From Isoetes taiwanensis (taxonomy: Eukaryota; Streptophyta; Lycopodiopsida; Isoetales; Isoetaceae): a stretch of 64,000 bases of DNA. The first letter of the stretch is position 1. Every line of letters begins with the position of its first letter. A program made the translations under genes and the position numbers. Below the pieces are notes generated by a model. That model was not told the origin of the DNA and did no database searches. It saw nothing but the letters and a program-made list of their open reading frames with translations. Location of the stretch: NCBI GenBank assembly GCA_021234155.1, contig JAJEKV010000019.1, positions 4,006,356 through 4,070,355 on the forward strand. The letters run 5' to 3'. Positions 12,501 to 23,401 of this stretch are shown piece after piece.

Positions 12501-13462
12501 TCTCAGTTACTGAAGTTCCTGCAGTTGCCTCGGTTAGCAAATTATCAGAGGACTGTTCATTTGATACCAATCTGTCTGAATCTACAAAAATCAGTTTAAG
12601 CATTCCTTTTTTTAAAGAGGCCAGTGACCTCCACGAGGATGATAGGAACATGCCAATGGTTGTAAATGAAAATGGTACCCCTGAAGCTCTGCTAGTCGGT
12701 GATTTTTCCATTCCAGGTAACAATATTAGGGAAACAAACATGGAAGATGGGCCGGAAAAGCCATCAGATGTTATGTCCTCTGATGGCATATTTCAAGCAT
12801 CTGGAAATGTGACTAAAATACCGCGGAGACTGGGTTTCCACATGTCTAAATCAAAGTTAGAATTCATCCTTCATTGTGTTTACACATTCGTGAAGAGAAT
12901 GATTGCTGTGTATCTCACAAGAAGATGCGACCTAGAGAATAATATAAGAATCAGAAAGTATGATTCAATGGCAGAATTGCAATCTGAGCATGAAGAGAGA
13001 GTTCCTTTTCTTGTTGGGAAATTCAAAAATGAGAAATTTATCACTTACAGCAACAGACGTCCTTTGCAAGTTGAACAAAGAATAATGGAAAGATTATATG
13101 ACTGCACTGGCAAGAACGAATGGATGATTATTTTTCTGGAGTCAGGTGTGACGCAGGTGGGTTCCAGAGAAAATGCGCAGATAAGAATTCAAGGCCTGGA
13201 AGATGAGCACCTTGAAATCATATATATGCCTGAGCAATGTTGTTTGAATAGGAAAGGATTCATCGCTGTGAGAGGGCTTGCGTTTGCAGAACTGAACAAC
13301 GAACCAATCTTTCAACTTGAATACCTGAAAACGGGTGATAAACTTTCTTTGAGAGGTTCAGAGAGCAATATTTACACGTTCTACTACTTCAGGTCATTTG
13401 AATCTTTCATACACCAGATAAAAAGCGCTGGTTGTCCCTCTGCATACATGTTTTCATCCTAA
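9559..13462 (+). CDS. Kinesin-3-like motor protein with C-terminal FHA-like region
   Basis: A microtubule motor ATPase, reconstructed as 11 exons: 9559-9603, 9666-9749, 9839-10075, 10192-10269, 10341-10415, 10571-11128, 11203-11248, 11309-11400, 11544-11672, 11743-11961, 12431-13462. All junctions keep frame, giving about 864 residues. Motor hallmarks appear in order: KIKVCVRVRP (first strand), P-loop AYGQTGSGKTYTM, switch I SSRSH, switch II LVDLAGSE, and INRSLTLLNE. The segment LRIREHPVAGPFVENL closely matches the kinesin-3 pattern. A ~110-residue acidic/Ser-rich insert precedes it, after the ...RDLL motif. Near the C-terminus, VGSRENAQIRIQGLEDEHLE resembles an FHA domain, which kinesin-3 proteins normally carry just after the motor. 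Intron 7 is GC-AG. The ATG at 9559 was chosen because its short exon joins in frame to the motor's first strand; its 5' splice site (GTACTC) is weak, so the N-terminus is less certain. The cargo and cellular role are not deducible. Confidence 0.85.
11249..11308 (+). other. GC-AG intron in the kinesin gene
   Basis: The exon ends GATCTTGCAG followed by GCAAGT, and the next exon starts after CATGGCAG. Joining there restores the invariant DLAGSE motif (switch II), so the non-canonical GC donor is required. GC-AG introns are a known minor class spliced by the major spliceosome. Confidence 0.8.
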
Positions 13463-13545
13463 GGACGGACATTTCAGAAAAGAACGTCTCAAAACATATT
13501 TTGCAAAGGAGAAAAAGTTTTACTCCTCGACTATTATGTGGCCTG

Positions 13546-13551
13546 AATAAA
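13546..13551 (+). promoter_or_regulatory. Candidate polyadenylation signal
   Basis: Canonical AATAAA, 84 bp after the kinesin stop codon, in an A/T-rich 3' flank. Plant poly-A signals are loose, so this is suggestive only. Confidence 0.4.
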
Positions 13552-13876
13552 AATCAGACGTCTTCCCCACTTGTGGATCTAAAACTAGGGCAGAGCTCTT
13601 GTCAATCCCTTTGCTAAACAAAGCCTTGGGAAAATTACCGAAATGCCTTTACTTAAAGTTCCCAAAATCTCCTGTTTGACCCACTCTAAACCCTAAAAAG
13701 GTGTATTTCATGTAATTTAAGCTAGTCAGGCGAATACAAAAATCTATATTTTTAGCCAAAAAATATATAAAATTTTGATGGCAAATTTCCCATGTCGAAA
13801 ATTCTGAATTTTAACAGGTAGGATGCCAAAGTTCCTGAAATGTGTCATCTACAATTATACAATACAAGAATTTAGC

Positions 13877-14060
13877 GCGCTGGCGAAGCCAGCGCCCATT
13901 GGCCTTGAGGCCCTTTTTTTTTTTTTTTTTATGGGCTCTCGTTTGAAGTGTTTATTGCAACTCTGGGAATTGAACCCAAATGTGGCCATTGTTCCGTTGT
14001 CCATAGTGTAGGAGGAGCATCGATGGCATAAGTCATTAATAAGGAGGGTTTGACAGGCAG
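13877..14060 (-). repeat. tRNA-derived SINE-like copy with poly-A tail
   Basis: Read on the minus strand, a B-box-like GGTTCAATTCC (about 13968-13978) is followed by about 55 bp and then 18 A residues (T-run at 13915-13932). Just beyond the tail is a perfect hairpin GCGCTGGC-GAA-GCCAGCGC (13877-13895) and a smaller one GGCC-TTGA-GGCC. The order promoter box, body, A-tail fits a SINE. The 5' limit near 14060 is approximate. Confidence 0.4.
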
Positions 14061-14099
14061 ATACAGTTGGATTTGGAGGCAAAGAGGGCGGGATCTGAA

Positions 14100-15150
14100 A
14101 CAAAATAGGTCTTGCAGCACAGGACTATTCCTAAGAACGGAAGCAAATGGCTTAGAAACGTTGGAAAATATAATCTTTAGTCCATTCTTGATCCAAATTG
14201 AAGACATATATTCTCTACTTTGGAAAAGCACAAAAATACCATTTTGAACTAGAATTTTGAGGATTAGATACTTGTTTGGTCAAAGTAAACAAATGTCTAT
14301 TTCTCATGGAGCATGGGGCATTGCATATTGTGCAAGGCCACAAAAAACTATCGTGAGCATAGGCTTACATGACCTTTTGAAAAGCTTGAGTATATCATGT
14401 CATAGGTCTGCACATGACCTTTACAAAAACTTGATGGTGTTTGTCTCATTTGTGATTTTTATGGTACGAAAATCAACAATAGTGGTATATTCTACTGGAT
14501 GAAAGGAAAGCGGTTCAAGGTCAACTGTTAATTGGTCTTATCCAACTATGCACTTACAGAAATCGATTTAGGGTATTCCAGTATGATCTTTTTTTGAACA
14601 ATAAGCTATGATGCAACATTAACAATGCACTAAAAAACAGGAGAAAGTTGAATATGCCTACCCAGGCTATTGTCAGAGAACATTGAGAATGTTGTGTTTC
14701 AATCTAGCAGGGGTTTTTTACCACACCATAAATATCTAGTGAAGGATTTCACAAATAGAATTTATAGGCGAAACAGTGGGGATACTTAGCCTCAAGATCA
14801 AACCTTTATAATGCAAAAATCTATCTACAAAATCAAAGCTTTGTAATAGTTTTTTGATGAAGAATGGGTCATATCCTTAAGAATGGAAGCAAACGGCTAT
14901 AACGTTAGATCCATTCTTGATATTTGAAGTTCTATTCTCCAATTCTTGCTTACAAATGTTTGGAGACATAATCTTTGGTGCATTCTTGATCCAAATTGAA
15001 GACATATTCTGTGCTTTGGAAAAGCACAAAAATACCATTCTGAACTAGAATTTTGAGGATTGAGTATTTGTTTGGTTCAAGTAAACAAATGCCGGTTGAC
15101 TGTGGAGCATCGGGGATTGCATATTGTGCAAGGCCACAAAAAATATCATG
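14100..15150 (+). repeat. Local direct duplication, ~250-bp units
   Basis: The segment 14125-14360 recurs at about 14877-15150 with 80-85% identity. Shared landmarks are TTGATCCAAATTGAAGACAT, GGAAAAGCACAAAAATACCA and ATTGCATATTGTGCAAGGCC. The right copy carries an extra ~75 bp. About 500 bp of unrelated sequence separates them. No open frame is conserved between the copies, so it is non-coding. Confidence 0.65.
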
Positions 15151-16584
15151 AGTGTATCATACGGCTACGCAATATTATTGTGCCGAATATTTCTATAGTA
15201 AAGATTGTGGTAAATGCTCTGTCTAATTTGTGGCACCAATATGCATGAACTGGTAGCTTCCCAGTTTTACAGGGCAGATATCCGATGTGATAAATCGATG
15301 CCAAAAGTGGATATGCCGGTCTGTGCCATACAGGGTCTTGTTGAAAAAAGCAAGGCTTTTAGCTGGAAAATTGGATAACGGATCCCTAAGGCAGATCTTA
15401 GTCACACAGTTATATTACAAATATGGTAGAGCATATTGGCTATAATGGAGCATGTTGGCAGCATATATGGTGGCAAAATACGCCTACAATCTATAAATAC
15501 ATCGATTCACAGTCGAAGATGCTGTTGTCCATTCTATATCTTGGTTTTAATCCATGTTTTTCAAAATCAAATTATAAGAAATGATAGTTCTACCATAAGC
15601 TGGTGATGTCGGCCTACTTGACAGGATTCCTTATTCATACTCAACTACGGAGGTGCATTGATGCCATAATATTTACCTAGTCATGGCTCACTCTTTCAAG
15701 CAGAGTTGCAGAATCCCTTTTTGCATTTGCGGGCTCGTTGGTCCCAATATTGGGTGATTCCCCTTTGAAAACCGATGCTTCCAGATCCTCTAGAAGAAAA
15801 TAGATCCACTTTAATGGGAAACAGAAGGGTATAATTCCCCTTTCTGATGGCCTGGATTGCCTTGTGAATCCTGGAATTGAGGCAGCTGCATGTTAGCCCT
15901 GTCACTTCTTATCCGCTATGCCTGTTAGCTTGATATGCGACTGCAAACCCATGTATTTGCAAACAGTCTGATTAAGTTATGTGACAGAGTATGGGTTCCA
16001 GTGTTTATTTTTGTTCTTCTGCCAACACCTGGGCGCATCTCGGATGAAGCTGGGTTAATCCATTCACAGGTCTGACTTTTTTTCCAGAACGAACAAAAGA
16101 ACACGTATCTTTCCAATGTCAACTCTGTGGCAAGTTTTTCCCACATTTCCACATAATCAGACCTGGAAATCACAGGAATGTTGCAGCAGCATAAAACCCA
16201 GAACTAGATTTGCATAACTCAAGAACCCACTTTTGCCAATCCCATAGTAAGAAGCGGGGTATGTTTTGGTCTGTGTCCATAAGTCTGGGCAAAAAAAAAC
16301 CCTCATGCCCTTTAAAACATAGGCTTTGACGATGGAGTACCGACCACGGCTATAAATTCGTAGCTTTAAATTAAACTCAGCATAAGTCTTACCTTACGCA
16401 GTTCATGCTGCAACATGCCCACCGTATTATTTGGGCACTGCTGACTTGCACTATGGCATCTTAATAAGCTTAGCAAAAGCTTTGCTTGCTCAATGTTACG
16501 ATAAGCAGATATGCTCTGCCACATTTGTTGAGCCAGCTCCAATCATGCCCAATACTGTATTCAAAGAAGCAGAGGGGATTTTAT
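15151..16584. other. Intergenic, no gene recognised
   Basis: Short open frames on both strands without motifs. Nothing else supported. Confidence 0.4.
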
Positions 16585-16632
16585 CCCCAAACCCGACTTG
16601 CAGCAGAGCCCCAAACCCGACTTGCAGCAGAG
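16585..16632 (+). repeat. Tandem 24-bp duplication
   Basis: Two exact copies of a 24-bp unit (16585-16608 and 16609-16632) containing CCCAAACCCGACTTGCAGCA. It lies in a C-rich stretch whose two overlapping open frames (16.43-16.88 kb) have no recognisable motif. Confidence 0.8.
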
Positions 16633-16929
16633 TGTCTGAGATTCACATGGGCTTCAGTTACCAAAAAACAAAAGGGCAAAAAACAAACAACAAATCCACG
16701 CCGCCCTTACCTGCCGCTCCTTCTCCCCTTGAATCCATCGGCTCTAAACCACCTTCTCCAAACCCATCTTTCTTTTGCTCAGCTCGACCCACCCTGCCGG
16801 AAAACACACCCGGAAAAACCCTTCCAAAAAACATCACTAATTCCAATTTTTTTTTTTCTAGTAATCTTATATTTAGTTAGATAATATAGTTTTTGTGGTT
16901 TGAAGCATTGTATCGGAGTTGAAATTTGC

Positions 16930-17361
16930 TAGTTATGCTCTTTGACTTGTTATTTAAAAACACATATTTAAAACTCTAAAACTTAGAGCTTTTGGTGTTG
17001 AAATCCACTTGTTATTTAGAAACGCATATTTAAAACACTAAAACTTGAAGATTTCAACTCTGTATCAGATGATTTTACTGTCAATCACACTCGTCTATAA
17101 GTTTTGTGAAGGTCAATTTCTTATTCAATAGGTCACAAATATGTTCTTGCAATGTTAGTCACACACTATGTTTTTTGCGGCATTTTGATAATTTTAGCAA
17201 AATATAGGAGAACTTTGATATTTTATAAATAATAGGCTTGAAGTTAACATGGCAAATGTAAATGGTGTTGTACACTATAACTAGAGATTCCAACTTAGTA
17301 TCAGATGATTTTACGCCTATTTACTCTCATCTATAATTTTTGTGAAGCACGATTTCTATTT

Positions 17362-17397
<36 letters not shown>
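16930..17397 (+). repeat. Interleaved direct repeats and a 33-T run
   Basis: One ~65-bp repeat (around ACTTGTTATTTA...CATATTTAAAAC) occurs at about 16945 and 17008. A second ~70-bp repeat around GTATCAGATGATTTTAC occurs at about 17047 and 17291. The block ends in 33 consecutive T (17365-17397), which could be the A-tail of a minus-strand retroposon, but no body was recognised. Confidence 0.5.
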
Positions 17398-17398
<1 letters not shown>

Positions 17399-17916
17399 TT
17401 TTGAGGCATTTTGGTGATTTTAACATAATCTAGAGGAGTTTCATTATATTCTTGATGTTAACATGGTAACTGTGAAATTTTAATGTCCATCTTCATGATG
17501 TTTATCTTACTAGATCATGGCCATTGCATTCTAGTTCCTATCGCAACTTCAATAAAAAAGTTGTCCTCTCTAAAATCTATATATGGTCGTAGCATTTCTA
17601 AGGCTTCCCCAACTTTGACCACTTGATTTCAAGGGTCAGCATAGCAGGTTCTCATGGTTGAGATATTTGTAAATATATCTCATCTTATTTCACTAAACAC
17701 TCTTTGATGTTATTTGATCTAGAAACTAGTTATTGTCATGAGCAGGGCTTGTGGAAGAAATATCTAAATAACGATATGTTTCAAAATAATTTGTTGACCA
17801 AAATAGAGATCGCTTTGTCCAGCATTGTAGTTGTCTTTGAACTTAAAAAAAAAAAGAAAAAAAAAAAACAAAAAAACTTCTATTAGAAAAAATAGAAATC
17901 CAAAATGTGACTTAAT
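17398..17916. other. Intergenic, no gene recognised
   Basis: AT-rich spacer including an A-rich run near 17844-17876. No gene or repeat boundary seen. Confidence 0.4.
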
Positions 17917-17989
17917 GCGCTTGTAGCTCAGTGGATAGAGCGTTTGTTTCCGAAACAAAAAGCCATAGGTTCGATCCCTATCTAGCGCA
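17917..17989 (+). tRNA. tRNA-Arg (anticodon CCG)
   Basis: A complete 73-nt cloverleaf: acceptor 17917-17923 with 17982-17988, D arm GCTC/GAGC, anticodon stem TTTGT/ACAAA with loop TTCCGAA (anticodon CCG at 17950-17952, reading CGG), T arm ATAGG-TTCGATC-CCTAT, discriminator A. The acceptor stem has one T-T mismatch at its sixth pair, and CCA is not encoded, as expected for a nuclear gene. A T-rich stretch just downstream may serve as the Pol III stop. The mismatch leaves some doubt about function. Confidence 0.88.
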
Positions 17990-18004
17990 CACATGTTCAA
18001 TATT

Positions 18005-18525
18005 TTTATACAAAATTTTCTAAAACAATTTTGTTGCAAAATACAAAGTCCTTTTGAACATTTTTGTTTTGAGATGACCATACGTTTCTTGTCCAACATG
18101 CAAGTACAAAATTCTTTAGAACATTTATGTTTTGAGATGAACCATACATTTCTTATCTAGTATGCATATAAAAGAGCTGCCAATTATATTTGATTGAAAA
18201 AGAACCATAGTTTTGTTATTCATCTAGCATGCATTTACTATATCATGCAGTTATGTAAAGTATTCTTGGTTATGTATTAAGAGTTTTGTATATTAATTTT
18301 TTTTTTCAATACAAATTTTAATAGAACATTTTTGTTGCAAAATACAAAAGCTTTTAGGACATTTTTGCTTTTTTTTTTTTTGCTTTGGAATGAACCATAC
18401 ATTTCTTATCTAGCGTGCATTTAAAAGAGGTGCCCATTATTTATGATTGAAAAGAACCATAGTTTTCTTATCCATCTAGCATGTATTTATTAGATCGTGC
18501 AATTGTGTAAAATATTCTTAGTTAT
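18005..18525 (+). repeat. Tandem duplication, two ~240-bp units
   Basis: Unit 1 (about 18010-18285) and unit 2 (about 18300-18525) share ACATTTTTGTTGCAAAATAC-like, AACCATACATTTCTTATCTA and AAAGAACCATAGTTTT segments in the same order at about 80-85% identity. Unit 1 contains a partial internal repeat of the ACCATAC segment. No coding signal. Confidence 0.6.
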
Positions 18526-18792
18526 AAGAACTACATACTGCGCATTCTTAGCCGTGATACCAAGCCCTAGCTACAGTGTGGTGGAGGGATTTTTTTCCCC
18601 CCCTTTTTTTTTTTTTGGGGAGGGGTCATGTATGTCTTCAAAATTATTGTCCTCCTCATTGGCAGGAATAGCATCATCTCAATAATGCCTGGCCCAGGCC
18701 ATTCCTTTCCACAGGCACAAAGCCTGCTGGCAAACCAAATAAGATCATCCTCATGTCGGACGGCTGCAGTGGCTAAGATTTAGCAACACTCT

Positions 18793-19563
18793 CTAGGCTT
18801 CTCGAACACGGTGCTCATTGATATGAGCCGTGTTTGAAGGTATGATCCAAGAGCTAGACAAAGTAAACTTCCCAGATCGAATCATTCTAGCCAAGGTATA
18901 TAACAGACTAGCAGTCAGCCTATGATTCCCATGGTAATCCACAAAATGTGCAGCTCGATTCAAAAGATTCTTATTGTTAAGAACAACAAGGTTCTTCGTA
19001 TCATCAGCTCCCCATCTCAAATACAGGTCTTTTCCCTTCTCAATAGCAGCGTCACTGACATTATGGAGGTGACAAACATAATGGACTTTCTCGAAATCCT
19101 TCATGCAATACCCAATCATGCCTTCAAAACAATGAAGGCGACTGTTTTTGAGGGCCTTGCATACCAGAATCACACCCGGTGGCTTTGAAACCCAATTGAA
19201 ATCCTTTTTTATAGCATCGTTCATGGCCCTGGGGCCCTTGAACCGAGCTCTAAAAATAGCCTGGCAATGCAAGTGATCAACACTTGCACCACGCTCCATG
19301 GCCACGGCTCCCGCCAAACACCTTCGATTGCAAAAATCAACAAGGGCATCATAAGAACTTGTGGGCACATCTTGCCCAGAAAGACCTAAGGTCACGTTGA
19401 CATCTATGACACTCCAATCCTAACCAAGAGAAGCACCAGCAGAATGTCCTCCAGTATGAGGCTCTCCAGAAGAGGACCCAGTTTTCAAAGAACTCAGAGA
19501 AGGAGGCACAGCCCAAGCAACACCCTTCCCATTCCTCGTTGCTCTCTTCCAAGCAAACCCGGC
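18793..19563 (-). pseudogene. HUH-endonuclease (Rep-like) ORF, Replitron-type candidate
   Basis: The minus-strand frame from 19422 to 18793 is open for about 208 codons. It holds the two signatures of HUH single-strand endonucleases in the right order: a His-hydrophobic-His motif (DHLHCQ, codons at about 19278-19261) and, 52 residues later, a YxxK motif (GYCMKD, about 19113-19096) that would carry the nicking tyrosine. A basic/aromatic C-terminal region follows, ending in HRVREA. An in-frame TAG (19420-19422) separates it from a further open Ser/Gly-rich stretch (to 19563) that looks like the former linker. No helicase domain is present, unlike Helitrons or viral Reps. Replitrons, described from green algae and other eukaryotes, are transposons with a lone HUH protein, and the C-terminal part would suit that family. 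The family is inferred from motifs, not a search. It is truncated and probably dead. Confidence 0.55.
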
Positions 19564-19743
19564 TTACCTGTAACAGAAATCCGCTGACAGAAAACTGGAG
19601 ATGTCCTTCTGAAGACCCGAGGCGATCCCTGCTTCTTGTGTGATTCAAAACAGAAAGGATGACAGAGCGACGACACATACCTAGCACCGCCTTCGCCATT
19701 TCCGCCATGCCCATCTCCCCACGACGTGAGAACACCCAGTTAG

Positions 19744-21946
19744 AAGAATAACATTCTGTGGGAAAGTTGGAAGAATTCGACAGATACTGTGCTCATGCAG
19801 CAGCCATTTAATAACCTGTCAGGCAGGATATATATAAGAGATAACGTGTTTTATGTGCAATATGGCTTCTATAATTTTAGCCAGCGACTGAGTTCATCCA
19901 TACAGAGCGCGAAAATAGTACAGTATTCATCTGACGAAAATGTTTACCTGGCCTTCACAAACAGTACTAGTGGCGTAGTTTCTAGCATAACCCTGCAGAT
20001 TCCTAAAGGCGTAACAGAATTATCTAAGTGCTTTCTTCACCTAGAGGTACGCGGATTTTCTATGTATTGCCTTGTAGGAAGCATCTGGAGTGTTCAACTG
20101 AATGATCTAAGCCAGCCACAATATTTTATTACAAACTCATCCTTAGGCTTAAACTCGAGCTACTATTGTCCAAGACTAGATGTTCCTTGGTCTCGCACAT
20201 TGATCATATCCTTTGAGTCCTTGCTTAGTGCCCTCTTGGTCTTGCTTCTCTCTTCAGAGATCTTATTCATCATTGATAGAAACAACAACCCATATCAAAA
20301 ATTGCCTTTCCTTATAATCTCTAGCCTTATTACATCTTCAATTGCTATTGCCCTGTTGAGTGCCGAAGAACGCTGGATTGTTGATTACAATGAAAATCCT
20401 AGGTTTGCAGCTCTTTCTGGTGCCTTTGATATCTTCATGCTACATATAGTAAACATAACCCTCTCTTGTGTACTTAAACAAAGTACTCGCAGCTCCGAAA
20501 ACTTCCTTGTTGTATTGATTATGTTTAACATGATTACACTTTTGAGTACACATGTTGGGGTTATTGCATTTCGCCATCTATATAAAAGAGGGTTTCAAGG
20601 ATATGCTTTTGCTTATTTTGTGAGCACTGGTTTTTTATCAGCTACAAATACAATATACTTCCTTGTGCTGAGACTACCAGGCCCTAAATGGTGGCCACTC
20701 ACTTGTTCGTGCAGCACTCGTACTTGCGGCCAATGGTGTAATGACATTCTTTAGTTCATTACTTGCACTTGGAATAGGGGGCAATGACAAGCCCAACCCT
20801 ATCTCTCCTCTTCAGCAAAAAATTCCTGATGATGCATTTTGGATATGCTTATGGGTTGTAAACATGATTCTTCTGCTTGTGATGGCCTGCGCATGCTACT
20901 TTCACCAGTTAATCACAATGCGACAAATTGCAGCAATAGTTCAATCAAATATACAATCTGTGCAATTCTGGTGTAGTATATATACAGAAAAGAAAGTTGT
21001 TGATGACTCTAGTCACTTGCCTTTTGGGAAGACCACGTCCAAGAAATGACAGTGATGATGAAATCATGATGTCTTTGACCAGTTACAGCTATGAGGAATT
21101 GGAGGTGGTTACTGATCAGTTTAGTGAACTAATTGGTAGGGAGGCTTTGGGGGAGTGTATAAGGGAATCCTTTTGGATGGAAAGGAAGTGGCAGTTAAGA
21201 AACTGGAGAGCACTAGCCAGGGAAAAAGGGAATTTAAAGCTGAAATTGAGACTTTAGGAAAGGTGCACCATTAAACTTGGCTGGTTTACTAGGATTTTGT
21301 GCTGAGGGATTTCATAGGCTTCTAGTATATGATCTGATGGCCAATGGCTCCCTTGATAAATGGATATTTGACGATGGACCTTTCTTAGACTGGCATACCA
21401 GAATGAAAATTTTAGTGGGAACAGCTCGAGGTCTAGCCTACCTACATGAAGAATGTGATCCAAGAATAATTCACTTGGATGTGAAGCCTAACAACATTCT
21501 ACTAGATAGGTGCTTTAATACAAAGGTTTCAGATTTTGGGCTATGCAGGATTTTGTCTAGAGACGAGAGCTCCCTAATAATGACAAGAATGATCAGAACT
21601 ATGGGCTATTTGGCACCCGAGTGGGTACATGGCACAGTAACAGAGAAAAACGATGTTTTTTAGTTTTGGAATAGTGGTGCTAGAGGTTGTAAGTGGTATT
21701 AGAAACTATGTAAGTATTAATAAATACTTCCAATGTTGGGTTTTAGAAAGGATGCATAACAACAGCTTGGTGGACTCTAGATTATCAAATTGCATTAATG
21801 AAGAAGAAATTAGGAGGGCAATCAAAGTGGCATTTTGGTGTACTGAAAGTGATCCGAATATGTGGCCTACAATTGGAACTGTTGTGAAGGTGTTGGAGGG
21901 TCGCAATAAATACTCTTCTACTATAAACATAGAATATGTAGCATAA
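19744..21946 (+). pseudogene. Seven-TM protein joined to receptor-like kinase, frameshifted
   Basis: The first frame (19744-20754, opening after a splice-acceptor-like CAGTTAG) encodes ~150 residues with several Asn-X-Ser/Thr sites, then hydrophobic helices at about residues 138-162, 172-191, 206-229, 238-261 and 271-295 (counted from 19789). After a 1-nt shift near 20690, two more helices follow (AALVLAANGVM..., ICLWVVNMILLLVMA), making seven. A second shift near 20995 leads to SYEELEVVTDQF and a kinase domain: glycine loop GGVYKG and VAVKKL (in a third frame), HLDVKPNNILLD, SDFGL, MGYLAPEW, then SFGIVVLEV after another slip at about 21655. Motifs match the plant S-domain/LRK10-like kinase group (HLD rather than HRD). 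Further 1-nt lesions sit at about 21135 and 21275, so it cannot make one protein as it stands. Kinases of this group usually have a single TM; the polytopic fusion is unusual. Confidence 0.75.
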
Positions 21947-22387
21947 TAACAGGGGGTTTCTTTTGTATTTTTGTACGTTTTTTCCTATGGTTTTCATATG
22001 ATTTGGTGGTCGTATTACATAAGGTGTACTAATTGGTACATCTAGAGTGCACCAAGTATTTGCATACAACTTGTGTTTTTTTTTTTTGCTGTCCCTAATG
22101 GTGAAGATCGAAGGGCTTACAAAAAAGTCCTCTTAAAAAAGACAACATCTAAGGGCTTACACTAAAAACCCTCCTTATGGAAAAAAAAATCAAAAAATTA
22201 AAAAAAAAGGGAAGACATACAAACCATCGTGAATATGAGATTAGAGTTTCAGAAAGGGCTTCATGGAGCCAGAGGACTAGGGCAAGGAGCGATTATGGGC
22301 AAGGAGCAGTTATGGGCTGCATCTTCCCCTACAGATTTGGTTGTTGCCTTTGGCTTCTGACTTTTGTATTTCTGTAAAGCTGAAGAA
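21947..22387. other. Spacer between broken genes
   Basis: Contains the 3' flank of the kinase pseudogene and a poly-T tract near 22077-22089. No independent feature seen. Confidence 0.4.
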
Positions 22388-23196
22388 ATGGCGCAGAAGG
22401 ATGGAGCTTGGAGCTGCATGGCATCATTCGGTTTAAAATTTCTATGCGTTCTACTCAGGTCTTTGATGATATGTGCCTTTGCAAGATGGCTTCTCATATG
22501 GATAATGCGACCCACTTCCAGATGGAAACCCTTCTGGAAGTCTGTCAACAAAAAACACACGTTCTTTGGCACCTCAGGTTTGGATTTGCTTATGTGTTGC
22601 TTTTGATGGCAATTAATATCATATCTAAAGAATGTCATTTATGGCCTTAAAGAACTTCGTGCCTGTTTACTTACCAAAGGCTCTGTTTTAAAAATTCTCG
22701 TTGCTAGCATAGGAGATGGTTCTGCAGCTGTCTTTGATTGCGAAGTTGATCATATCATCTAATGTAGCATGCTTGAAGTGCATTATATCTGATTTGATTC
22801 TTGCTTATTTGCAGAGCCATTTCTAATTTTCTTCAGTTGCCAAATATTAATCATTTCACTTGTCGGTACGATTTACTCAAGGATCAAAGTGAAAAAGAAG
22901 GATGTGTATGTAAATTGAACACACAGTTTCAGATCTCGCTTATTTTGGAATGTGTATTCTCCTTAATAAGTTTGTCTATTTTTCTTAGGATACGCAAAAG
23001 GGCACCAAAGTTTAGCATATGTACGTATCCTATCCATGGTCCTTTTAGGACAGCTTCAATTGCAGAAATGTTTATTCTAGCAATATTTGTGGCACTACTT
23101 GTATGGATATTCGTGATCTCTCTTGTTGGCAATTACTCGTGGTGTTGTGTGGCACAATTCTGGAGATATGCAGCGGAGTTCCTAAGACCGTTCTAG
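22388..23196 (+). pseudogene. Ferric reduction oxidase (FRO)-like N-terminal fragment
   Basis: Two exon-like pieces. The first (22388-22606) starts ATGGCGCAG and includes a membrane stretch then RPTSRWKPFW and TFFGTSGLDLLM, recalling the N-terminal pattern of plant FRO proteins (MPT...W...TYFG..G...L). The second (about 22816-23196, after TTATTTGCAG) contains one TM segment, then HGPFRTASIAEMFILAIF and a further helix ending LVWIFVISL, matching the next FRO region. FROs are plasma-membrane haem flavoproteins that reduce Fe(III) chelates. The first piece runs into a stop, and the haem-ligand helices and FAD/NAD domains are missing, so this is a truncated copy. Assignment rests on remembered family patterns. 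Confidence 0.45.
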
Positions 23197-23401
23197 AAAA
23201 AAAAAACAAAAAAATTTGGAAGGCCTTTTGCAATGGGATTTCTCCGGCTGCCATGCGAGCCAAGCCCTGGCTTTGAAGCTGTCGCCCCTTCTCCCTATTT
23301 GATGCTTTCATATTTCCTCATGTTCTACTGTTCAGGCTGCAGCTCGTCACTATTATTCCCCTTATTTGGGTCCAAGACTTCGGGTGAGTTCATAACATTT
23401 G

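Noticed and set aside
13877-13932. Rho-independent-like terminator
   Set aside because: The window is eukaryotic nuclear DNA; the T-run is better explained as a minus-strand retroposon tail.
16431-16884. Two overlapping 130-150-codon plus-strand frames
   Set aside because: Both frames are open through the same Pro/Ser-rich, C-rich stretch; composition explains the openness and neither shows a domain.
18793-19563. Integrated plant DNA virus (geminivirus) Rep
   Set aside because: HUH and YxxK motifs are shared, but no helicase (Walker) region, no coat gene and no intergenic stem-loop was seen; a transposon-type HUH protein is the simpler reading, though not proven.
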